From: Pseudoalteromonas sp. NC201
GTDB taxonomy: Bacteria > Pseudomonadota > Gammaproteobacteria > Enterobacterales > Alteromonadaceae
Direction of reading: 5' to 3'
DNA: 64,000 bases
Assembly: GCF_002850255.1 (NCBI RefSeq)
Contig: NZ_CP022522.1
Location: 2,975,125 to 3,039,124 of the forward strand
Position 1 is the first letter of the stretch. Each line of letters begins with the position of its first letter. The notes beneath the pieces are model-generated. The model was not told where the DNA came from. It made no database searches and was given only the letters and a program-made list of their open reading frames with translations. Shown here piece by piece: positions 54,845-61,623 of this stretch. The position numbers and the translations under genes are program-made.

Positions 54845-55956
54845 ATTAAAATCCCCGTCCTAAAGTGTCCACACGCATTAATGTAACCCTCCACTCCATC
54901 AACGGGGCCCAAAATTGGCAGCTCATCCGGTGTACCAGGTCTAAGTCCTGCCCAGCAACGTTTAATACTTGACTCTTTTAGCACTGGCAAACACTTCATA
55001 GCACCTTGTGACAACTCGGTTATTTTATCTAGACTGTTGGTGGTATCGAAGCCTTTTTCCTCCGTTGAAGAGCCAACTAAAATCTCGCCGTTGTCCTTTT
55101 GGGCAATGTAGCAATCACTGGTACTGATACAACCATTTAATACTTTAGGCATGCGCTCAGATAGCACTATTTGACCCTTAACAGGATATACTGGCATATG
55201 TTTACCTGTCGCCTGATGGTAAATGTCATCCGCCCAGGCACCAGCGGCATTAATTAAGGTCTCACAATGCAGGCTTTGATCTTGCGTCCTCACACCTAGC
55301 ACCTTATTGCCTTCACGCAGTACCTCTAGCACTTCGGTATTCAAAAATAACTCAACACCATTTTGACGTGCTCCTTCGGTATACGCATCAACTAACCTGT
55401 ATGGGTTTACCTGATGGTCGCAAATAAAATCTATTGCACCAATCGCATCAGGAGTGATGTAAGGCTCCTCTGCACGTAATTGCTGTTGGTCTAACCATCG
55501 GATCTGCGAAGACAAATTAGGGATCCCTGACACTATGCTATCTGCATATATTTCATCATCGCGATTGTACATAATGAATTTAAGACCGGTACGTTCAAAC
55601 TTAAAGTCGACATCGTGCCTGGCCAGCATTTCTTCATGCAGTGCTGGATATAACTCGTTTGACTTGAGCGCAAGTTCAAAAAAGCATTCTGGTAATTGAT
55701 GCGGCCGTAATGTTTGTGCAGCTTCGGTATCTCCTTCACTTTGGAGCTTCGACAAGGTTTTGAAGAAGATCACACCACAGCCAAGTCCGACCGACTCACC
55801 AATTGCCCATAATCCACCCGCAGATGCACGAGACGCGTTACCCGGCTTTTTTAAATCCACTAACGCGATTTTTAGGTTGGTATCGCGGCTTAAAAAATAG
55901 GCACAAGCCGCACCAATTACACCGCCACCTGCGATAATGACATCATACTGCTTCAT
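54751..55956 (-). CDS. hcnC: FAD-dependent oxidase subunit, HcnC-like
   Basis: 401 residues from ATG 55956 (GGAG upstream). The N-terminal FAD site is DVIIAGGGVIGAACAYFLSR and the C-terminal part has CWAGLRPGTPDELPILGPV, a DadA/glycine-oxidase-type fold. HcnC of Pseudomonas has about 417 residues. With HcnB and HcnA it would oxidise glycine to HCN and CO2. It overlaps hcnB by 14 bp. Related three-subunit enzymes oxidise D-hydroxyproline or opines, so the substrate is not proven. Confidence 0.78.
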   Translation of the reverse strand: MKQYDVIIAGGGVIGAACAYFLSRDTNLKIALVDLKKPGNASRASAGGLWAIGESVGLGCGVIFFKTLSKLQSEGDTEAAQTLRPHQLPECFFELALKSNELYPALHEEMLARHDVDFKFERTGLKFIMYNRDDEIYADSIVSGIPNLSSQIRWLDQQQLRAEEPYITPDAIGAIDFICDHQVNPYRLVDAYTEGARQNGVELFLNTEVLEVLREGNKVLGVRTQDQSLHCETLINAAGAWADDIYHQATGKHMPVYPVKGQIVLSERMPKVLNGCISTSDCYIAQKDNGEILVGSSTEEKGFDTTNSLDKITELSQGAMKCLPVLKESSIKRCWAGLRPGTPDELPILGPVDGVEGYINACGHFRTGILMSAITGTLITELMTGKPTSVDLAPFLVERFE

Positions 55957-57349
55957 GGTTTTTCTCCAGTAAAGTAAACGGAATTGGGTCAAGTGGGAAT
56001 CTTGGCCTTATCACGCCCAGCGTATCTAAGTGCCCTGCCGCATGCAGTCGGTCTAACGCATAGCTAGAACACATTTTTCCTTGGCAGTCTCCCATGCCAA
56101 TACGGGTCCTCATTTTTACGCTAGATAAATCTTTTGCACCTTGTTGCAATGCTAAATCGAGTTGCTGGCGCTTTACTTGTTCGCAGCGACACACCACGGT
56201 ATCTGCCTGGGTTAACGCAAGCAGCCCCTCTCGGCGCGCCGAGAAGCGGTCAAATCCTGCTCTAAACTTCTGTGCTTGCTTACGCTTAGTTTTGAGCTTG
56301 CGCATCCGCGTGTGGAAGGTCGTTTCGCTTAAACAGGCTTGTTCATAGGCAAGCATGGTTGCGGCCATTTTCCCTTCAATGATAGCCGCTTCTGCGCCTA
56401 GCAAACCATTGGTATCACCACAGACAAAAATTGAATTTAAGCTACTGCGTAAATTGTCATCTAATAAAGGCACATAACCATTCGTGGTGGTGTACTGATG
56501 AGAAACCCCAAGTAGCATGGCAAGCTGGGTGCGGGCAACAAAACCATAGCCGACCCCTAGACTATCCACGGCTAAATGCTGTGCTTTTGACAAGTCCGCA
56601 TGCCAGTGCTCATCGTAAGGCGCTACGGTAACACTGGAGAGTTTTTCTTGGCCTTCTGCTTTCACAATGCCATAACCATACTTGAACGGAATATTATGCT
56701 TTTTGAGATACGCCAACATACTCAATCCCGAAAGCGTAAGCTTAGGTTTATTGAGCAGCGCCACGGTCTCTTTCGCCAGTTCACTAAAGCGACTCGCTTC
56801 ATATACGCCAACTACTTGTGCACCGGATTTATGTAACTGGCAAGCAACCAGTGGCAATAATGGTCCAGTTCCGACTAAAGCCACTTTTTTCCCTGGTCGA
56901 ACTAACCCACTTTTAAGCTGAAGTTGCATCCCGCCCATTAACATCACACCAGGTAACTGCCATCCTTCAAATGGCACACTGCGCTCATGACAGCCAGTTG
57001 CCAGAACCAACTTGGTGTAATCTATTTGTGTTAACTGATTTTGTGTTTGCAACAGCAAACCGCTTTCGCCCTCGGGCCCAAGCACTTTGGTTTGTAGTTG
57101 TAGTGTTATATCTTGTTTATGATGTTCGTAGCGTACCTTTAGTGCAGCCATCGCACGTTTAAGATTTTCATCTAAATGAGGAAGCTTACTTGCTTGTCGA
57201 AGTGGCCCGCGATAGATCACCCCACCAATTTTTGGTGCTTCATCCACTAAGGTGCTAGTAATGCCATATTTAGCCAGCTCAGCTGCACAGCTAACGCCAG
57301 CAGGCCCTGCACCAACAATAACGATTTTTTCTTTTTGACAATTAGACAT
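55943..57349 (-). CDS. hcnB: FAD/NAD(P)-binding oxidoreductase subunit, HcnB-like
   Basis: 468 residues from ATG 57349 (GGAG upstream); HcnB has 469. Two dinucleotide sites are seen: IVIVGAGPAGVSCAAELAKYG and KVALVGTGPLLPLVACQL. The FAD end is NSIFVCGDTNGLLGAEAAIIEG. The C-terminal BFD-like [2Fe-2S] region has VVCRCEQVKRQQL and GMGDCQGKMCSSY. It links HcnC to the HcnA iron-sulfur subunit. It is the middle gene of the unit. Confidence 0.82.
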   Translation of the reverse strand: MSNCQKEKIVIVGAGPAGVSCAAELAKYGITSTLVDEAPKIGGVIYRGPLRQASKLPHLDENLKRAMAALKVRYEHHKQDITLQLQTKVLGPEGESGLLLQTQNQLTQIDYTKLVLATGCHERSVPFEGWQLPGVMLMGGMQLQLKSGLVRPGKKVALVGTGPLLPLVACQLHKSGAQVVGVYEASRFSELAKETVALLNKPKLTLSGLSMLAYLKKHNIPFKYGYGIVKAEGQEKLSSVTVAPYDEHWHADLSKAQHLAVDSLGVGYGFVARTQLAMLLGVSHQYTTTNGYVPLLDDNLRSSLNSIFVCGDTNGLLGAEAAIIEGKMAATMLAYEQACLSETTFHTRMRKLKTKRKQAQKFRAGFDRFSARREGLLALTQADTVVCRCEQVKRQQLDLALQQGAKDLSSVKMRTRIGMGDCQGKMCSSYALDRLHAAGHLDTLGVIRPRFPLDPIPFTLLEKNHEAV

Positions 57350-57353
57350 CACA

Positions 57354-57665
57354 CTATACTCCAACCTGCTTGAAACGATTTTGTTTAGTTTCAACCTGCA
57401 TGTTGGGTTGTACTAAGGTTTGGCAAGCCTTTTGTTTATGTTGCTTGTTTATCGTTACCTGACAACAATGACAAACGCCCATACCACAATAAGCACCAGA
57501 TACGGCTTCTCGATCGCTTTCCATAATTTGCTTGTAGTTCGCCGCAAGCAAAACAGACAACACGGTTTCACCGTCGCATGCGTTAACCGCAATGTCGTCG
57601 ATTTGAATTTGGAACTGTAACCCCTCAGGGTCTGTAATATCTTGCGTTCTGGATAATTCAGACAT
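57354..57665 (-). CDS. hcnA: [2Fe-2S] subunit, HcnA-like
   Basis: 103 residues from ATG 57665 (AAGGAGC upstream); HcnA has 104. The cluster motif SGAYCGMGVCHCCQV with a fourth Cys in KACQTLVQP, then VETKQNRF near the end, follows the HcnA pattern closely as I recall it. It is the first gene of the operon. The frame could be extended to a start at 57710, but that loses the ribosome site and the size match. Confidence 0.82.
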   Translation of the reverse strand: MSELSRTQDITDPEGLQFQIQIDDIAVNACDGETVLSVLLAANYKQIMESDREAVSGAYCGMGVCHCCQVTINKQHKQKACQTLVQPNMQVETKQNRFKQVGV

Positions 57666-57725
57666 GAAAAAATGCTCCTTCAATAAAGTCGCACAAAGCC
57701 TACTATCCAAATATTAAAAATAAAC

Positions 57726-57765
57726 ATTTTATTTACTTTATTCACTTTAATTTGATCCAAATTAA
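57726..57765 (-). promoter_or_regulatory. Candidate FNR/ANR-dependent promoter of hcnABC
   Basis: TTGATCCAAATTAA at 57752-57765 matches the FNR/ANR consensus TTGAT-N4-ATCAA at 9 of 10 positions. TAAAAT (57731-57726, minus strand) lies with its centre 30 bp away, the spacing of class II FNR promoters. The transcript start would be ~55 nt before the hcnA ATG. Pseudomonas hcnA is also ANR-activated. The rest of 57766-57951 shows no other clear site. Confidence 0.55.
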
Positions 57766-57951
57766 CTTTTAAGCACTCTCGCGCTAATTCTGTTCAATTC
57801 GGTGCAAATGCTGCACTCACCTCACTAAAGCAGTGCAATGTGAACGTACTTACAGACCAACACAAACCGCATCCTATTGATATTAAATAGTTTTAATTTC
57901 TGGCACAGTTTTTCCTTATTAAACGACACGACGGATGAAAGGAGCGTAATT

Positions 57952-58062
57952 ATGTACACTTTATATCAAACGATGTACTTACTTTGGCATTTGGATGTGA
58001 GTATCTGGCCTGTGCACGATACAGCAACAACCCCTGTAGATGGTAAGGAGGAAGCGCAATGA
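57952..58062 (+). CDS. 36-residue peptide coupled to the HTH gene
   Basis: MYTLYQTMYLLWHLDVSIWP... of 36 residues, rich in Tyr, Trp and Leu at the N-terminus and acidic at the C-terminus. A near-perfect AAAGGAG site lies 9 bp before the ATG. Its stop overlaps the next ATG (ATGA). The strong ribosome site and the coupling argue for a translated gene. It could be a leader peptide or a membrane-active micropeptide. Confidence 0.6.
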   Translation: MYTLYQTMYLLWHLDVSIWPVHDTATTPVDGKEEAQ

Positions 58063-58286
58063 CACTTGGCAAACTAGAAACTGCAGTACACGCAGTAATG
58101 AACGATATGCTCACCCCATCACAAGCCGCAAAAGCCTATCATGTGCCGCAGCGAGCACTTTACGAAGCACTGCGACGCTCCCAAGAGAAACAGCAAACTC
58201 GATGGCAGAAATTAATGCATGAAAAGGCAAGGCTTGAGCAAAGTCTGGCTCGGATAAATAAGGAACTGCATGAACAATTTGTCTAA
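58059..58286 (+). CDS. Small HTH (psq-like) DNA-binding protein
   Basis: 75 residues. The segment AVMNDMLTPSQAAKAYHVPQRALYEALRRSQEK is a Pipsqueak/transposase-type helix-turn-helix. A basic coiled coil follows (RWQKLMHEKARLEQSLARINKEL). AAGGAGG lies upstream. It overlaps the acetyltransferase gene by 17 bp and is divergent from hcnABC with only a short shared control region. Regulation of that operon is a reasonable guess. Confidence 0.78.
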   Translation: MTLGKLETAVHAVMNDMLTPSQAAKAYHVPQRALYEALRRSQEKQQTRWQKLMHEKARLEQSLARINKELHEQFV

Positions 58287-58887
58287 TACCGCTATGCAGC
58301 TTCGCATTATTCAGGCGCCTAGCTTGAAATACAATCGCTTAGATTGTCAGCTTTGGGTAAAACAGCTCAGTGCGCTGACGCAAGCCTGTATTAATCTTGG
58401 CGCCTCTATCGGCTTTTTGCCCTCTTCCTCTAGCAGAGCAATACAAAACTACTGGTGGCAGGTATTCGATGCTGTGATCAAGTCGCAAAAGACGCTTATT
58501 ATCGCTGAACTTAATGGCGTAATGGCAGGTTGTGTGCAACTCTCGCCGGCAACAAAAGATAATGCTCAGCACCGGGCTGAAGTTGAAAAGCTATTAGTTC
58601 ATCCGAATAGCCGACGAAAAGGCGTAGCAACAAAGCTGATGCAAGCCATAGAGCAAGAATCTACACGGCAGCAGATATCGTTACTCGTCCTTGACACACA
58701 ATCGGATTCGGACGCAGAAATCTTATATCAGAGCTTGGGCTTTAAAGTGGCTGGGCAAATCCCTCATTTTGTCAGTGATGAGCGCGGTGACTTCCATGCC
58801 ACCACATACTATTACAAACTGCTTGCACCGACCTTGCGCAATCGTATTGAGAACGTAGCTCTAGTGCATTATGCCAATGAATATTAG
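58270..58887 (+). CDS. GNAT-family N-acetyltransferase
   Basis: 205 residues. The acetyl-CoA site is VEKLLVHPNSRRKGVATKLMQAIE and the next strand is LLVLDTQSDSDAEILYQSLGF, both typical of GNAT enzymes. The acceptor is unknown. It is the last of three overlapping genes opposite hcnABC, which could mean detoxification or modification linked to that pathway. That is inference from position only. Confidence 0.9.
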   Translation: MNNLSNTAMQLRIIQAPSLKYNRLDCQLWVKQLSALTQACINLGASIGFLPSSSSRAIQNYWWQVFDAVIKSQKTLIIAELNGVMAGCVQLSPATKDNAQHRAEVEKLLVHPNSRRKGVATKLMQAIEQESTRQQISLLVLDTQSDSDAEILYQSLGFKVAGQIPHFVSDERGDFHATTYYYKLLAPTLRNRIENVALVHYANEY

Positions 58888-58896
58888 CAAAACAGT

Positions 58897-59502
58897 CTAA
58901 TCAAGCGACTCGCTACGACTTTCGTTCAGGCGATAAAAAAACAGCTTACCGATGTGCTGTGGTGTAGTTACAGCCTCTAAGATTGGCGCGGCGCCTTGTG
59001 GTATGCTCATCACATTGGGATTATTGATAGTAAGACCATCGCGCAGTTTAGTATCTATTGCCCCGGGGCACAGTACCGCTATTTTGTAGCCGTCCTTGTG
59101 AAGACCTTTAGATAGAGTCACCACGCCCGCTTTCGCCGCACAATAAGACGTCCAATCTTTGTAACTGTTAAATGCCGCCGTCGACGCCACATTGATCAAA
59201 TGCACCGCTTTGTTTGCTTTAATTGCAGCACGAGAAATTAAATAAGTGCCGATTAGGTTTACTTCGATGTCACGGATCCAAAGACTTGGGTCAGAGTCTG
59301 CCACTAAACTTGAGTAAAGCGTTCCTGCCGCATTGATTACACAGTCATAAGATTTGTCGTCAAAAAAACGCTCAACTTCAGCTGGTTTAGAAACATCAAG
59401 CTGCGCGCGCGATGGCGCTTCCACTTCATGTCCTAAGCGCTTCAGTTCATCGCTTAAATAAGCGGCAAGACCACCCTGTCCGCCCGTTATTAACACTTTC
59501 AT
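58897..59502 (-). CDS. Short-chain dehydrogenase/reductase (2)
   Basis: 201 residues, short for the family. The NAD(P) site is ITGGQGGLAAYLS, the NAAG strand is INAAGTLYSS and the catalytic YxxxK is SYCAAKAG. It overlaps the TagD-like gene by 4 bp (ATGA-type), so it is translated with it. A reductase for a nucleotide-polyol precursor is possible; the substrate is unknown. Confidence 0.88.
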   Translation of the reverse strand: MKVLITGGQGGLAAYLSDELKRLGHEVEAPSRAQLDVSKPAEVERFFDDKSYDCVINAAGTLYSSLVADSDPSLWIRDIEVNLIGTYLISRAAIKANKAVHLINVASTAAFNSYKDWTSYCAAKAGVVTLSKGLHKDGYKIAVLCPGAIDTKLRDGLTINNPNVMSIPQGAAPILEAVTTPQHIGKLFFYRLNESRSESLD

Positions 59503-59948
59503 TTCTGTGGCTCTGGGATTGGATGATTGTCGCTTTGCTCAATCAGCTTTTTATACTGATCGTAGATTTTTTGCTTTAAGTTACTAGAGCTAACGCCAGC
59601 ACCATAAGGAAAGTAAAATACCTGAACCCCAAGCTCTTTCAGATAATCATATTTTCCCTTCCAATCATCGCCAATCACGAACACATCAATATTTAGATTT
59701 TTCACCGTTTCACGATGATCTAAAGTACGTTGTGGAATAGCAAGATCTGGGTCTCTTAACCCTTCGATAATCGCCAAACGCTCTTCAAATGGCACTGCCG
59801 GTGGCTTTTTATAAGAACAAACAAGTTCATCGGTACTTACACCAACGATCAACGTGTCTCCTAAACCTCGGCCATAACTAATCATTTTTAAATGATTACT
59901 GTGAAATAAATCAAATGTTCCTGAGACATAAACAATTTTATTTTTCAT
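59499..59948 (-). CDS. TagD-like nucleotidyltransferase
   Basis: 149 residues. The signature VSGTFDLFHSNHLKMI (HxGH-like loop, here HSNH), then VGVSTDELVCSYKKPP and VIGDDWKGKYDYL, match glycerol-3-phosphate cytidylyltransferases (TagD/GCT family). It would activate a polyol phosphate with CTP. In Gram-negative bacteria such enzymes feed capsule or O-antigen synthesis, but no glycosyltransferase is adjacent. The HxGH motif has Asn in place of Gly. Confidence 0.82.
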   Translation of the reverse strand: MKNKIVYVSGTFDLFHSNHLKMISYGRGLGDTLIVGVSTDELVCSYKKPPAVPFEERLAIIEGLRDPDLAIPQRTLDHRETVKNLNIDVFVIGDDWKGKYDYLKELGVQVFYFPYGAGVSSSNLKQKIYDQYKKLIEQSDNHPIPEPQK

Positions 59949-59954
59949 AAATTG

Positions 59955-60701
59955 CTATTTCCCTCCAGCTAAATCAATAAAAGTTCCTGTAACAAAGCTT
60001 GCTTCGTCACTTAAAAGCCAAGCGATGGCATTGGCAACCTCAATCGCGGTTCCACCTCGCTTCAGCGGTAAAAAATCGGCTAGACGATCAACTCGGTTTG
60101 GTTCGCCACCGTCGCCGTGAATATCGGTATAAATACAGCCCGGTCTCACGCAGTTCACGCGGATCTGTTCAGCGGCTAATTCCAGAGATAAACCTTTAGT
60201 GAAGCTGTCTATTGCACCTTTTGCAGCCGCATAGTCAACATACTCATTAGCCCCACCTAAATAAGAAGCTGCCGACGATACATTCACCATTGCGCACTGT
60301 GCTGGATTGGCACTCAAACGCATATGTTTAATTGCTTCGCGAGCACAAATAAAATACGGCGTAACATTATTAGTAAGCATATTGTTGATGCGCGCTGCGG
60401 TCATGTGTTCAACTCGAGTCTGCACGTTCAGCACGCCAGCGTTGTTGACCAAATGCGTTACCATGCCAATATCGGTCTTTATCTTGTCAAACATTGCCTC
60501 TACAGATTTTTCGTCTGTGACATCTGCTTGTAACAAATGCGCTTTACCATTATTACTTAGGATGGTATCAGCAACCGTTTCTGCGGCTTGCACGTTCTGC
60601 TTGTAATTTATAACAACAGTAAATCCTTGTTGTCCCAGCAGTTGAGCCGTTGCCGCACCAATCCCACGGCTCGCACCGGTGATAAGTACCACTTTTTGCA
60701 T
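59955..60701 (-). CDS. Short-chain dehydrogenase/reductase (1), FabG-like
   Basis: 248 residues. TGASRGIGAATAQLL, LVNNAGVL, the catalytic Ser in NVSSAASYLG and YVDYAAAKGAI give a complete classical SDR. The C-terminal FVTGTFIDLAGGK is FabG-like. It is 6 bp before the TagD-like gene and 27 bp after the Lrp-family gene, so the four may form one transcript. Confidence 0.92.
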   Translation of the reverse strand: MQKVVLITGASRGIGAATAQLLGQQGFTVVINYKQNVQAAETVADTILSNNGKAHLLQADVTDEKSVEAMFDKIKTDIGMVTHLVNNAGVLNVQTRVEHMTAARINNMLTNNVTPYFICAREAIKHMRLSANPAQCAMVNVSSAASYLGGANEYVDYAAAKGAIDSFTKGLSLELAAEQIRVNCVRPGCIYTDIHGDGGEPNRVDRLADFLPLKRGGTAIEVANAIAWLLSDEASFVTGTFIDLAGGK

Positions 60702-60728
60702 CTATTATTCCTTAAACTGGGTCAACAG

Positions 60729-61217
60729 TTACTGATAGTTCAGCACTTCTACACCCATGTCTTCTTTGACGTGTTCTATCACCATATAGGTATGATTTGT
60801 GCCAACTCCAGGTATTTCAACGATTTGACCTAATACCTCTCGATATTGACGCATATCTTGGACTCGGATCTTAACTAAATAATCAAAGCCACCAGCTACC
60901 ATATCACAAGAAACGACGTTGGGGATTTTTACAATGTGCTGTTTAAACACCTCAAATACCACTTCGGTCGAGCTTTTCAAGGTGATCTCCACATGCGCAA
61001 CCAAATGCTGGCCAAGTTTCGCGGCATTTAATCTTGCCGTATATCCTTCGATATACCCCTCGGACTCGAGTTTTTTTACTCGATCGAGGCAAGGACTCGG
61101 ACTCAAGTTTACCTCTTTCGCCAAGTTTACATTAGAGATCCGAGCATTGCGCTGAAGCGCGTCTAAGATTGCTAAGTCGATGCGATCTAATACCCGAGTT
61201 TTAATGGAAGTCGTCAT
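60729..61217 (-). CDS. Lrp/AsnC-family regulator, probably of proline use
   Basis: 162 residues. The N-terminal HTH is DRIDLAILDALQRNARISNVNLAKEVNLSPSPCLDRVKKLE and the C-terminal RAM ligand domain is VSCDMVAGGFDYLVKIRVQDM. Length and sequence fit the Lrp/PutR group. It is divergent from putA, whose product lacks its own DNA-binding domain, so it is the likely proline-responsive regulator. Confidence 0.93.
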   Translation of the reverse strand: MTTSIKTRVLDRIDLAILDALQRNARISNVNLAKEVNLSPSPCLDRVKKLESEGYIEGYTARLNAAKLGQHLVAHVEITLKSSTEVVFEVFKQHIVKIPNVVSCDMVAGGFDYLVKIRVQDMRQYREVLGQIVEIPGVGTNHTYMVIEHVKEDMGVEVLNYQ

Positions 61218-61623
61218 ATCAGCATAAAATTTTGTGAGGGTTTGAGATTACCCGCAAATTTACCGTATTCGTTGAAAATAAAACAGCATATTCTGCTGTC
61301 TTTTCGATAGAATGCCCGCGAAATTAACGATAAAGAACAAAGCGGCTTGTTTCAGCCTTTAACGCAACTTTGTTCGAACATTTAGATTATGCATTCTGGC
61401 TAAAATTTGAACCCCCAAATGGGTGTGTTATGGTTAGCAATGTGACTGCATCATTTTGTCGTAATTGAGGCTTCCTATACAAATTAAACTACACTTTCAA
61501 CCTTTGGTTGCATAGTTTGGCATCAGTTCAGATGTAGTTTTGTAATCTACACATTAAGGTGTGTGATTCCATAGGCAGGCGCGAATTACATGTATTTTTG
61601 ACTCCAATTTTTGAGGGTTGCTT
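61218..61623. promoter_or_regulatory. Divergent control region between the Lrp-type gene and putA
   Basis: In this 406-bp gene-free stretch AAACTACA (61486-61493) and TGTAGTTT (61533-61540) form a perfect spaced inverted repeat, and TGTAATCTACA (61541-61551) adds a third half-site. They lie 70-140 bp before the putA start and may bind the Lrp-family protein. No clear -35/-10 pair was chosen. Confidence 0.4.

Noticed and set aside
57877..57951. Longer version of the small peptide starting at 57877
   Set aside because: The upstream start has no ribosome site, whereas ATG 57952 has a near-perfect one.
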